From contig NZ_CP020738.1 in the NCBI RefSeq assembly GCF_002097715.1, positions 2,728,001 through 2,792,000 on the forward strand: a stretch of 64,000 nt of DNA, written 5' to 3'. Of this stretch, positions 36,713 through 44,826 are shown piece after piece. The number at the start of each line of letters is the position of its first letter. Within the stretch, counting starts at the first letter, position 1. The DNA is from Burkholderia ubonensis subsp. mesacidophila. Its GTDB lineage: Bacteria; Pseudomonadota; Gammaproteobacteria; Burkholderiales; Burkholderiaceae. The position numbers were made by a program, and so were the translations under genes. A model generated the notes under the pieces. That model was not told the origin of the DNA and made no database searches. It saw only the letters and a list, made by a program, of their open reading frames with translations.

Positions 36713-38182
36713 TCAATTGCCGAGCAGGCGCGTCTGCGTCGTGAGGCCGAGGCCGTCCGGCGGCGGCGAAAGCGCGCGTGACGGCGCACGCGGCCGTGTC
36801 GCGGGCTTCGCGGTTTCGGGCAGGCTGGCCGCCGTCACGCGCGGGGTCACTAGGACGAGCCGCTGCTCCCCCCGCCCGGCGGCAAGCGGCAGCGCGAGCG
36901 CCGCGCATTCCCCTGCCGCGAGCGTCACGCCGGACACGGTTTCGCGCGACGTCGTTGCGCCCGCCGCCCAGCGCTCGACGATCCGCATGTCGAGCGCGTA
37001 GCGGCCCGCCTGCGCGGTCTCGCGCGGCGTGACCCGCATCGCGAAGCCGTTGCGCTGCGCGTCGAGCGAGCGCGCATCGCCGTCGCCCGACGCGACGAAC
37101 GCCTGCCGCAGTCGGCCGAAATCCGCGCTGCCGTCGGGGAGCGTCAGCGTCGAGCCGTCGGCATCGATCGATGCGTCGCCGTGCGCGGCGAGCTCGGCGA
37201 CGCGGGCGCGCGTTGCCGCGCAGCCGTCCGGCGCGGCGACAATCGCGACGCGCGGCGCGGATGCGCCGGCGGGTCCGGACGCCTGCGCGCCATCGCGCCA
37301 CCGCAGCCCCAGCGCGTCGAGCCGCGCGGGCGCGAGCGTCGCGCCGTACGCGTCGATCCGGATCGACGCGGGCAGCGTATCGAGCTGCGCGACGAGCCGT
37401 GCGTCGCGCGCCAGCTGGGCAGGTACATCGCGGATCAGCACGGTGTTCGAGCGTGCGTCCGCGTCGATGATCGGCAGCGGCGCGGTGAATTCGCGCACGC
37501 CCGGCGCCGCGCGCGGCGCGACGCCGTCCTGCTCGAGCCGGCGGCGCAGCTGCGTCGCCAGCCCGGACAGCGTCGTATCGCCCCCATCCCCCTCATCGCC
37601 GCGCACGGTTCGGTCGGCCGCCGCGCGCATGCGCAGCCGGAACGCACGCGTCTCGGTCCGCACGCGCGCCTGCGCGGCCTCGTCGAGCGCGCGCGCGGCG
37701 GCAAGCACGAGCGCGACATAGCGCGGCGGGCCGGCAACCCGCACGATCCGCGCCGCGTCGTCGTAGGCGGGCCGCCAGCGCGCGTCGACGATCCGCTGCC
37801 GCGCGAGTGTCGCGCGCAGCTCGGCAGGCGTCGCGTAATTGAGCCGCACCGCCGCGCGCTCGAACGCATCGGGCGCGACGAGCTGCAGCACCGCGCCGTC
37901 GTAGTACGACGCGAACCCGCAGGTGCGCGCGGCCCAGTCGACGAAGCGCTGCGGCGGCAGCGCTTCGCGCACGTCGAGCCGGCACGGCGCGTGCGGGTCG
38001 ACGTCGACGGCGACGCCCGAGCGGCGGCTCAACTCGCGCAGCGCGTCGGCGGCGCTCACCGGCCCGACCCGATAGTCGAAGCGCGCGAGCGGCCACGCGA
38101 GCGGCACCGCGTGCAGCGCCGGCGCATGGCTCGCGAGCGCGAGCGCCACGGCGGCGGCCGATGCGGCCGCGCGCGGCGTCAC
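36713..38182 (-). CDS. Truncated/degenerate T3SS secretin-like (SctC-like) periplasmic protein
   Basis: A 489-residue exported protein starting with GTG (overlapping the response-regulator stop as GTGA). It follows the SctC plan through N0, N1 and N3-like regions: CGFASYYDGAVLQLVAP, DDAARIVRVAGPPRYVALVL and LPIIDADARSNTVLIRDVPAQ have direct counterparts in sctC at 23633. Beyond about residue 300 the secretin barrel is shortened and degraded: GFAMRVTPRETAQAGRYALD remains, but no KLPLIGxLF lip motif is seen. It is unlikely to form a pore alone. It could be a periplasmic sensor or accessory ring protein, or a decaying paralog. It is the third gene of a kinase/regulator operon. Confidence 0.7.
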   Translation of the reverse strand: MTPRAAASAAAVALALASHAPALHAVPLAWPLARFDYRVGPVSAADALRELSRRSGVAVDVDPHAPCRLDVREALPPQRFVDWAARTCGFASYYDGAVLQLVAPDAFERAAVRLNYATPAELRATLARQRIVDARWRPAYDDAARIVRVAGPPRYVALVLAAARALDEAAQARVRTETRAFRLRMRAAADRTVRGDEGDGGDTTLSGLATQLRRRLEQDGVAPRAAPGVREFTAPLPIIDADARSNTVLIRDVPAQLARDARLVAQLDTLPASIRIDAYGATLAPARLDALGLRWRDGAQASGPAGASAPRVAIVAAPDGCAATRARVAELAAHGDASIDADGSTLTLPDGSADFGRLRQAFVASGDGDARSLDAQRNGFAMRVTPRETAQAGRYALDMRIVERWAAGATTSRETVSGVTLAAGECAALALPLAAGRGEQRLVLVTPRVTAASLPETAKPATRPRAPSRALSPPPDGLGLTTQTRLLGN

Positions 38183-38946
38183 GATGCGCGATCCGCCGCT
38201 TCCGCGTCCGCGCCCAGGTTCAGGCGATAGCCGGTCGCGTACGCCGCATGCACGGTCCAGCCGATGCCCGCCGCCTTCAGCCGGCTGCGCAGCCGGCTCA
38301 CGTACATGTCGACGGTGCGGGTCTGCGCGGACGCGTCCGCGCCCCACACGAGCCGCAGCAAGTCCTGCCGCTGCACGACGGTGCCGGGATGCTCGGCCAG
38401 GTGCCAGAGAATGTCGAACTCCTTCGTGCTGAACGCATGCGACGCGCTGTCGTCGGACACGCTCAGCGTCGCGCGCGACAGCACGTAGCCGCCGAGCTGC
38501 ATGCGCCCGCTGTCGACCGACAGCGCCGCGAAGCGCCGCAGCAACGCGCGCACGCGCGCGAGCAGCGTCTGCTTTTCGAGCGGCTTGACGAGGAAATCGT
38601 CCGCGCCGGCGTCGAGGATCTTCACGATGTCCTCTTCGTCCGAATGCACGGTCTGGAAGATCACCGGGACGATCGAGCGCGCGCGGCCGCGCACCCACGC
38701 GAGCAGCCGCTCGCCGCTCATCCCGGGCAGGTCCCAGTCGAGCAGCAGCAGGTCGGCCCAGCTGTCGCCGAGGAAGCGGCGCGCGTCGAGCCCGTCGTCG
38801 AACGCCTCGACGCGGTAGCCCTCGGCCTTGAGCCAGGTGACGAGCAGCGTGCGCTGCACCGGATCGTCCTCGACGACGACGATCTGCTTGGGCTGCTGCA
38901 CGGTGCGCTGCATGTTCGGTTCGGACATCGTGAAATTAAGGATCAT
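38179..38946 (-). CDS. OmpR-family response regulator
   Basis: The 255-residue regulator has a receiver domain (QIVVVEDDPVQR; phosphoacceptor Asp in LLLDWDLPGMSGERLL; Lys in GADDFLVKPLEKQ) and a C-terminal OmpR winged helix (FSTKEFDILWHLAEHPGTVV, SAQTRTVDMYVSRLRSRLKA, GYRLNL). An in-frame TTG one codon upstream and ATGs downstream are alternative starts; none has a strong ribosome binding site. It is encoded 28 bp after a histidine kinase and overlaps the SctC-like gene. OmpR-type HrpG controls hrpB/hrpX in Ralstonia and Xanthomonas, so an HrpG-like role is possible but inferred. Confidence 0.88.
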   Translation of the reverse strand: MILNFTMSEPNMQRTVQQPKQIVVVEDDPVQRTLLVTWLKAEGYRVEAFDDGLDARRFLGDSWADLLLLDWDLPGMSGERLLAWVRGRARSIVPVIFQTVHSDEEDIVKILDAGADDFLVKPLEKQTLLARVRALLRRFAALSVDSGRMQLGGYVLSRATLSVSDDSASHAFSTKEFDILWHLAEHPGTVVQRQDLLRLVWGADASAQTRTVDMYVSRLRSRLKAAGIGWTVHAAYATGYRLNLGADAEAADRAS

Positions 38947-38974
38947 CAAGCGAAAAAAAGGTACGCGCGGGCGC

Positions 38975-40060
38975 TCAGCCGTCCGGCGCGACGCTCGCGC
39001 GCCAGCGCGCGATGCCTTCCGGCACGGCCGGCGGCGCGGCGCCGGCGGCCGGCGCGAGCATCGGCAGGCGCATCACGAAGGTCGTGCCGACGCCGCGATT
39101 CGATTCGGCGTACAGCGTGCCCGCATGCGCGGCGACCACCTGCGCGGCGAGCTGCAGCCCGAGGCCGAAGCCCATCGAGCCACGCTTCGCGAGCGACGCG
39201 AAATCCGTCATCCGGCCGTCCGTCGCGAGGCCCGGCAGGCCGCCCGCCCAATCGCGGATCGTCAGTTCCGCGTGCGCGTCGCGCACGTGCAGCCGGATCT
39301 CGACGCGCGCGCCCTGGCGCGACGCCTGCACCGCGTTGTCGATCAGGTTCTGCAGCGCGCGGGCGACGAACACGCGCGCGCCGCGCAACCACAGCGGCGC
39401 GGCGTCGTCGAGCCAGAGCTGCAATGCGACGCCGCGATAGACGGCGCCGACTTCGAACTTCGGCACGAGCTCGCGCAGCATCTTGCGCAGGTCGAAGCGC
39501 ACGAAATGGCGCTGCCGGAGATCGTCCGCCGCCGACGCGACGAGGTAGTCCTGGCCGAGCAGCAGCGCGTGCCGCGCGAGCTGCGCGATCCGTTCGAGGC
39601 CGCCGCACGCGGCGAACGCATCGGGCTCGGCGTCGTGCAGCTGGGTCAGCGCGAGAATCGAATTCTGCGGCGAACGCAGGTCGTGCGCAAGAAAGCGCAG
39701 CGACGCGACGCGCTCGTCGAGCGCGCGGCGCAGCGGCGTGACGTCGGCGACCGTGACCGTCGCCGCGATCTCCGGATCGTGCTCGACCGGCTGCAGCGTG
39801 AGCCACAGGATCGCGTCGTCGGTTTCGAATTCGAATCCTTGTTCGAGCGTGTCGAACAGCACGGTGGTTTCCGCGAGCGCCGCATCGCCGAGCACGGCGG
39901 CGAGCGGCAGCCCGGCCGGCAGCGTGCGGCCGAACAGCGCGTGCGCGCGCCCGGTGGCCGCGAGAATCGCACCGTCGCGGTCGAGCGCGAGCGTGCCCCA
40001 CGCCTGCCGGGCCTGCATCACCTCGAAAATCCGGGCGTCGGCCCGTTGCGACACGCTCAA
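38975..40060 (-). CDS. Soluble PAS histidine kinase
   Basis: A 361-residue sensor kinase without membrane helices. A PAS-like N-terminal region (about 20-120) precedes the HisKA box LRFLAHDLRSPQNSI with the phospho-accepting His. The HATPase domain shows the N-box (LQNLIDNAVQAS), IRDWAGGLPG and MGFGLGLQLAAQ. The best start is a TTG at 40060 with GGAG six bases upstream; a GTG two codons later is the alternative. It is cotranscribed with the response regulator and SctC-like gene, so its signal is likely cytoplasmic. Confidence 0.87.
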   Translation of the reverse strand: MSVSQRADARIFEVMQARQAWGTLALDRDGAILAATGRAHALFGRTLPAGLPLAAVLGDAALAETTVLFDTLEQGFEFETDDAILWLTLQPVEHDPEIAATVTVADVTPLRRALDERVASLRFLAHDLRSPQNSILALTQLHDAEPDAFAACGGLERIAQLARHALLLGQDYLVASAADDLRQRHFVRFDLRKMLRELVPKFEVGAVYRGVALQLWLDDAAPLWLRGARVFVARALQNLIDNAVQASRQGARVEIRLHVRDAHAELTIRDWAGGLPGLATDGRMTDFASLAKRGSMGFGLGLQLAAQVVAAHAGTLYAESNRGVGTTFVMRLPMLAPAAGAAPPAVPEGIARWRASVAPDG

Positions 40061-40187
40061 GTTCTGCTCCGGCGGACGTCGCGGTCCGCGAAAGATTGGA
40101 CGGGCCGCGACGCGGCGGCGCGAGCGCGCAGTGTGACCCGATTCAAAGGCGCTTGTCCAGTGCCGCCGCGCCGCGTCGCCCGCGCGA

Positions 40188-40748
40188 TCAGAAGTCGGCC
40201 TTCTGGTCGATGTCGCCCGCGCTCACCGTCACTTCGTCCGGCGTGAACTCCATGTTGCCGCCCGCGCCTTGCTTGCCGACGTTCGCGTTCATGAACGGAT
40301 TGCCGCCCGTCTCGAGGCGCTCCAGCTCCTTGGTCGCGCCGGAGTTCAGCTTCACGTTGCCGTCCTTGTCGATGACGCCGACCGAATTGCCGCTGCCGTT
40401 GTACAGGTTGCCTTGCGAGTCCATCTTCAGGTGCAGCGCGTCGCCGCCCGCCTTCGTGTTCAGCTTCACGTCGCGCATGTCCTCGCCGGGCTTGCCGCCC
40501 GTCGGCGTCGCCGCGTGGTTCGTCGGGCCGTTGCTGCCGGCCGGCGTGTTGCCGCCCGTCGGCGTGTTGTCGGCCGGATCGCCGCCGACGCTCGTGTCGT
40601 CGCCGTCGCCCGAATCGTCCTGCAGCAGCAGATCCTCGATTTCGTGGAGCAGTTCCTCGATCTTCTGATCGCGGCTGCTCGACGGCTTCGACGAGGACTG
40701 GTACTGCGTCGGGTTGAGAGTCTGGTTCGTAATGCCGTTAACGCTCAT
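40188..40748 (-). CDS. Harpin-like, Gly/Asp/Asn-rich secreted protein
   Basis: The 186-residue hydrophilic, cysteine-free protein is rich in Gly, Asp, Asn, Thr and Ser. It starts MSVNGITNQTLNPTQYQSSS, has a short acidic amphipathic helix (QKIEELLHEIEDLLLQ) and a low-complexity middle (GGNTPAGSNGPTN). The composition, lack of Cys and short leucine-rich helix recall PopA/HrpZ harpins, but no family motif is conclusive. A perfect hrpII box with a TAAGCT -10 at exact spacing lies upstream, strongly supporting membership of the Hrp regulon. It is probably secreted by the T3SS, acting outside or at host membranes. Confidence 0.72.
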   Translation of the reverse strand: MSVNGITNQTLNPTQYQSSSKPSSSRDQKIEELLHEIEDLLLQDDSGDGDDTSVGGDPADNTPTGGNTPAGSNGPTNHAATPTGGKPGEDMRDVKLNTKAGGDALHLKMDSQGNLYNGSGNSVGVIDKDGNVKLNSGATKELERLETGGNPFMNANVGKQGAGGNMEFTPDEVTVSAGDIDQKADF

Positions 40749-40868
40749 GACCGTCTCGCTATGAATGTGAATCGATTGAGGGAAAGGGAAAGGAACGCGC
40801 GCGGCCTTCGTGCGCCCGCGGTTCGACGACAAGCTTAGGCAGCGCGCCCACGGGCGCCGCGAAGCGCG

Positions 40869-40892
40869 CGAAGCCACGTCGCGGCGGCCGAA
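40869..40892 (-). promoter_or_regulatory. hrpII box upstream of the harpin-like gene
   Basis: Plus-strand CGAA at 40869-40872 and 40889-40892 reads TTCG-N16-TTCG on the minus strand. TAAGCT (YANNNT) lies 31 bp downstream at 40837-40832, the canonical arrangement. It is 15 bp from a second box on the other strand. Confidence 0.88.
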
Positions 40893-40906
40893 ACGACCGT
40901 ACCGGC

Positions 40907-40930
40907 TTCGCCGCGTACGACCGCGCTTCG
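40907..40930 (+). promoter_or_regulatory. hrpII box upstream of the HrpB1/HrpK-like gene
   Basis: TTCG at 40907-40910 and 40927-40930 with exactly 16 bases between. The nearest YANNNT (CATCGT, 40966-40971) is 35 bp away, slightly beyond the usual 30-32, so the -10 is less certain. Confidence 0.78.
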
Positions 40931-41006
40931 CACGCGCCGCTCGCTCGCGCGCGCGTAACGGCGATCATCGTCGACGGCTCATCTCTACTCGACGCATCGC
41001 ACCGAC

Positions 41007-41495
41007 ATGGCGATCAAACCGTGCAACAAGGCCGCCTTGCGCGCGCTGCTCTCGGTCTTCTCGGCCGGGCTGCGCGCGGGCGCGCACGCCGACCTCGACG
41101 AACTGCTGCTCGCGCTGCGGGTGCTGCAGCCGCGCAACGCCGCGGTCGACCTGTGCGACGTGCGGCTGCGGATCGGCCGGCGCGACTGGATCGGCGCGCT
41201 GCACATCCTGCGCACGCTGGAAGAACAGGAGCGCGGCACGCCGCTGTGCGCGGCGCTGCAGAGCTGGTGCCTGTACGCGCTGCAGGACGACGACTGGCGA
41301 CGCTATGCGCAGACCGTGGTGCTGTCGGGGGATCGGGCATCGACCGTGCTGGTCGGACGGTTCCTGAAAGTGGACGCGTTCGCGGACGGCGCCGGCGGGC
41401 ACGACGATGACGACGTCGCCGCGCGGATCGCGCAGCTGCTGCGGCTCAACCGCTATCAGTGGGCGCGGCACGCGCATGCGAACGGGATCGCCTGA
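41007..41495 (+). CDS. HrpB1/HrpK-family type III secretion protein
   Basis: The 162-residue helical protein starts MAIKPCNKAALRALLSVFSA. It aligns with the HrpB1 protein at 54180 (CNKAALRAL versus CSQAALNAL; LLLALRVLQPRNAAVDLCDV versus LLVDALRVLAPQLPAADMFD; DDDWRR versus DPEWRL). HrpB1/HrpK proteins are small TPR-like T3SS accessory or secreted proteins in Ralstonia and Xanthomonas. It has its own hrpII box and is divergent from the harpin-like gene. Two members in one system are an unusual duplication. Confidence 0.83.
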   Translation: MAIKPCNKAALRALLSVFSAGLRAGAHADLDELLLALRVLQPRNAAVDLCDVRLRIGRRDWIGALHILRTLEEQERGTPLCAALQSWCLYALQDDDWRRYAQTVVLSGDRASTVLVGRFLKVDAFADGAGGHDDDDVAARIAQLLRLNRYQWARHAHANGIA

Positions 41496-41549
41496 CGGCT
41501 CGGCCCGGCGCCCCGAACGGCTGAGCCGCCGCGCCGATCGGCGCGCCGT

Positions 41550-42158
41550 TCACGCCGCCTGCCGCGACGACGCGTGCCGCCCGTCCTGCCCGGCTTCGCC
41601 CAGCGCCATCGGCGCCTTCGTGATCGCGAACAGATAGCTGTCGCCCGCGCTCATCCCGCGATTGGGACGCGCTTCGTAATTGCGCACGGTCCCCTCGCAA
41701 ACGAAGCCGAAATGCGGCATCAGCGGCGCGGCCTTGCCCGTTACCGAGCAGAACGCCTCGATCCGGTAGACGTCGGGCTGCGCGATCAGCCAGCCGAGAA
41801 ACTTGCTCAGCATCTCCGACCACGCGCGCGTGCGCACCCGCCCCGGCGCGAAGCTCGTCAGGAGCCCGATCTCGACGCGCGGCAGCCGGCCATGCATCTC
41901 CAGCGTGCCGATCAGGCGGCCGCCGGACTTCTCGAACAGCCCCCAGCAGAAAAACGCGCCGCTGCGCCAGCCTTCGCCCATGCGTCGGATGCTCGCGCGC
42001 GATTCGCTGACGCTGCGATGAGTCGGCCACGGCAGATCGAGCGTGGTCGCCGGATCGCCGAACAGCGCGTCGAAGACTTCGGGGGCATCGTCGTCGGTGA
42101 GCGGCCGCAGGCGCAAACGCTCGGATTCGATCAGTTCGGGGGGACGGAAGGCATTCAT
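41550..42158 (-). CDS. GNAT acetyltransferase with its own hrp box
   Basis: A 202-residue RimJ/RimL-type GNAT N-acetyltransferase: ESERLRLRPLTDDDAPEVFD at the N-terminus, the central GRLIGTLEMHGRLPRVEIG strands, and AFCSVTGKAAPLMPHFGFVC in the acetyl-CoA/C-terminal region. The ATG at 42158 has CAGGAG upstream. Such enzymes acetylate N-termini or small molecules. A perfect minus-strand TTCG-N16-TTCG lies at 42252-42229, with a GACAAT hexamer 32 bp downstream and a leader of about 27 nt, so the gene looks HrpB-regulated. It could be a T3SS effector, a modifier of a T3SS protein, or a fortuitous regulon member. It converges with the hrpK-like gene. Confidence 0.85.
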   Translation of the reverse strand: MNAFRPPELIESERLRLRPLTDDDAPEVFDALFGDPATTLDLPWPTHRSVSESRASIRRMGEGWRSGAFFCWGLFEKSGGRLIGTLEMHGRLPRVEIGLLTSFAPGRVRTRAWSEMLSKFLGWLIAQPDVYRIEAFCSVTGKAAPLMPHFGFVCEGTVRNYEARPNRGMSAGDSYLFAITKAPMALGEAGQDGRHASSRQAA

Positions 42159-42228
42159 CGGCGGCTCCTGTGCAATCGGCAAACGCATCGATTGTCGAGC
42201 GCGGCCGCGCGCCGGCGCCGCACGCGCG

Positions 42229-42252
42229 CGAAGCGCCGGCCGCGGGCCCGAA
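42229..42252 (-). promoter_or_regulatory. hrpII box upstream of the GNAT gene
   Basis: Plus-strand CGAA at 42229-42232 and 42249-42252 with 16 bases between. On the minus strand a GACAAT -10-like hexamer (42196-42191) lies 32 bp downstream, one base off YANNNT. Confidence 0.78.
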
Positions 42253-42287
42253 CCGCGATCGACACGCGCCATGTCGCCGTGGCGGCG

Positions 42288-42311
42288 TTCGCGCGCGGCT
42301 GCATCGCTTCG
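42288..42311 (+). promoter_or_regulatory. hrpII box upstream of the 42.4 kb secreted-protein gene
   Basis: TTCG at 42288-42291 and 42308-42311 with 16 bases between. TACAGT (YANNNT) at 42344-42349 is exactly 32 bp downstream, and the GTG start lies about 75 bp further on. Confidence 0.87.
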
Positions 42312-42424
42312 CGTCGCGGCCAGGCGGATCGCACCCGCCCACGTACAGTGCCGTCACATCGCCCGGCGCGCGTACGGCGCGGCGGGCGGCCCCCAAAGGC
42401 TGGCCTTCCTCCAGGAGCCGTATC

Positions 42425-43057
42425 GTGCCCCGAATCCTATCGTCGCCATCGACGAACACCACGCGCATCGGTCAGACCGACCACGCTCAGCCGTCGGGCG
42501 GTACCGGCGCCGGCGCGCTCAAGCGGCGGCCCGCCATCCACGTCAAGCTGCCGGGATTGAAGTCCTCGGGCAAGCCGATGCAGGCGGCGCGCATGGCGCG
42601 CAAGAACGGCATCGCGCAGTCGGGCGCAACGACATCCAGGCCGGAAGCGCCGAAGACCGATGCATCGCAGCCTCACGCGCAAGTGCAGGCGAATGCGCAC
42701 GAAGCCGATCTCATCGACCTGAGCGATCCGCCGCCGACGACGAAGCCCGCCGCCGCGCAACCGTCGCTGCTCGAAGCGACGCCGGCCGAATTGCATGCGG
42801 TGCATACGCCCGTCCTTCAACCGACCGTGCTTCATTCGGCGGCCCCGCCGGCGCCTCAAGGTGCGCAACCGCCCGCCCATACGCTCGCGGCGGCCGGCAT
42901 GCCGAGCCTCCAGGACATTCACCACACGACCGACCAGACGATCGCGATGCAGCACGCGCTCGGCCAGGCGAACCAGCGGCTGGCGATCGCGGAGATGCTC
43001 AACAGTTTCATGCAGAAGGTGATCGAGATGATCAAGAAGGCGGCGTCGCCGCCTTGA
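42425..43057 (+). CDS. Candidate type III secreted protein (effector or helper)
   Basis: A 210-residue protein from a GTG with CAGGAG seven bases upstream; no earlier start has a comparable signal. The N-terminus is Ser/Thr/Asn-rich (ILSSPSTNTTRIGQTD), as in T3SS export signals. The middle is Pro/Ala/His-rich and disordered. The C-terminus is a predicted amphipathic helix (AMQHALGQANQRLAIAEMLN then FMQKVIEMIKKAA) resembling polymerising or membrane-active helices. I recognise no known family. Its perfect hrpII promoter places it in the Hrp regulon. Confidence 0.7.
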   Translation: MPRILSSPSTNTTRIGQTDHAQPSGGTGAGALKRRPAIHVKLPGLKSSGKPMQAARMARKNGIAQSGATTSRPEAPKTDASQPHAQVQANAHEADLIDLSDPPPTTKPAAAQPSLLEATPAELHAVHTPVLQPTVLHSAAPPAPQGAQPPAHTLAAAGMPSLQDIHHTTDQTIAMQHALGQANQRLAIAEMLNSFMQKVIEMIKKAASPP

Positions 43058-43211
43058 TGCAACGCTGCCGCGGCCGGCCCGGTCGTCGTGCCGGGGCGCC
43101 CCCCCCTTCCCGCGTAACCGGAATCTCGCGGAAACGGCCCGACGCCGCGCAGCGGCGTCGGGCCTTGGGCGTGTTCGGCGTCACGGCGAGACGATGCGTC
43201 GCCGCGCGGCG

Positions 43212-44648
43212 TCACCGATCGAACGTCTGCGAAGGCGCCTCGTCGTACATCCGCCGATAGCCGTTCACGAGCGTCGACCGATGCTGGATGCCCCAGCGGC
43301 TCGCGATCTCCAGCACGCTCGCCGCGCGCGGCGCGTCGGACAGCAGCTCGCCGCGAATCCGCTCCATCCGCTGACGGCGGATCAGCTCGCTCGGCGACAG
43401 CCCGAGATAGGTCTTGAACGCCGCCTGCAATGCGCGCTCGGTCACGTCGATGTGCGCGGCGATCTCCCGCACCGACAGGTCCCGCTGGTCGAGCCGTTCC
43501 ATCAGGTAGCGATACGCGCGCCGGTACTTGCCCGGCAGACGCGCGCTGACGTCGTCGCTCGGCGCGGCCGCCTGCGTGCCGCAGCGCGCGATCGCCAGCG
43601 CGGGCGCGAGCGCCGCGCCGTCCGAGCGCACGTGCCGCACCGACGCGAGCGCATAGCGCGCATACAGCGACGACGATTCGCGAATCCGCCCCTGCAGCTC
43701 GCGCACCTTCGCCGCGCAATACAGATAGTCGAGCGTCCAGCGCACGTGCGAGCCGCAGCGCCCGGCCGCGTCGCGATACGGCGCGATCATCGTGTCGGCG
43801 ACATTCGGCGCCTGGCCGGCCAGCGCCGCGAGCGCGACCTCGAGGCGCACGCTGCGCTGGTAGTCGGCGAGGCCCGTCTTCGCGCACCAGCTCACGTGCG
43901 CATCGATCCGCGCGAGCGCCGCGTGGTCGCCGGCCGCGAGCGCGCACGCCTGCCGCAGGTAGTCGACGCGCATCCGCAGCAGCGGCAGCGCGTCGGCGTC
44001 AACCGCCGGCACGCTCGTTTCCGCGAACGCCGACAGCGGCAGATCGGCCAGCGTGGAGCGCCAGTACACGTGGTCGCCGAGCGCGTCGGCGCGGCCGATC
44101 CGGTATTGCAGCAGCAGGTCCGCGCGCAGCGCGCCCGCCAGCTGCTGCCAGCGCCGATCGGCGTCGCGGGCGGCCGCGTCGAGCGCGTCGAGCGCCGCCA
44201 TCGCGTCCTCGGCGCGGCCGAGATGATGCATGACGACGCACGCGCCGACGAGACTCTCGAGCTTCTGCCCGGCGCTCGCCGCGCGATCGTCGGCGATCCG
44301 CCGGAAGCCCGTCTGCGCGACGCCGAAGCGGTTCTGGAAGAACGCCTGCCAGCTCGCGTTGCGGCAGGTCATCACGCGCGTCTGGTCGCGCGACTCGCGC
44401 AGCAGCTTCTGCGCGCGGCGGAAAGTGTCCTCGGCTTCCTCGAAGCGGCCGAGCACGAGCTGGATGTCGGCATACGCGTGCACGTCGCGCTCGTCGGCGG
44501 CCGGGTCGCCCGGCTCGGCGTCGCAGCGCGCGGCGACGAGCGCTGCGGCGTCGGCGAAGCGGCCGTCGAACACGCGCGCGGCGTAGGTGTCGTTCGACGA
44601 CGGATTGGCGAGCGCGGCGGCGGCGGCGAAATAAAGTGTCGAAAACAT
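43212..44648 (-). CDS. hrpB: AraC-type hrp master activator (HrpB/HrpX family)
   Basis: The 478-residue protein has an N-terminal alpha-helical TPR-like region (about 1-350; e.g. YADIQLVLGRFEEAEDTFRR) and a C-terminal AraC DNA-binding domain (LSVREIAAHIDVTERALQAA, LGLSPSELIRRQRMERIRGE, VLEIASRWGIQHRSTLVNGY). Length and layout match Ralstonia HrpB and Xanthomonas HrpX. It lies within the T3SS cluster. It is the expected activator of the TTCG-N16-TTCG boxes reported here. No such box precedes its own gene, consistent with control by an upstream regulator. GAGAGG precedes the ATG. Confidence 0.9.
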   Translation of the reverse strand: MFSTLYFAAAAALANPSSNDTYAARVFDGRFADAAALVAARCDAEPGDPAADERDVHAYADIQLVLGRFEEAEDTFRRAQKLLRESRDQTRVMTCRNASWQAFFQNRFGVAQTGFRRIADDRAASAGQKLESLVGACVVMHHLGRAEDAMAALDALDAAARDADRRWQQLAGALRADLLLQYRIGRADALGDHVYWRSTLADLPLSAFAETSVPAVDADALPLLRMRVDYLRQACALAAGDHAALARIDAHVSWCAKTGLADYQRSVRLEVALAALAGQAPNVADTMIAPYRDAAGRCGSHVRWTLDYLYCAAKVRELQGRIRESSSLYARYALASVRHVRSDGAALAPALAIARCGTQAAAPSDDVSARLPGKYRRAYRYLMERLDQRDLSVREIAAHIDVTERALQAAFKTYLGLSPSELIRRQRMERIRGELLSDAPRAASVLEIASRWGIQHRSTLVNGYRRMYDEAPSQTFDR

Positions 44649-44826
44649 GGCGGATCCTCTCGGCAAGCGGGTTCGAATACGAAGGGCTCGATCCGTGCGC
44701 CGTGCCGCCGCTCGTCGCGGGGCGCAGCGCGTGGATGCGTGCCGCTATCGTCTCGTTCGCGCCGGGTCCGCGCAGCAGTTTGTGACGTTCCGTTACGATT
44801 GGGATACCCGTCGGGGTCACCCGTCG

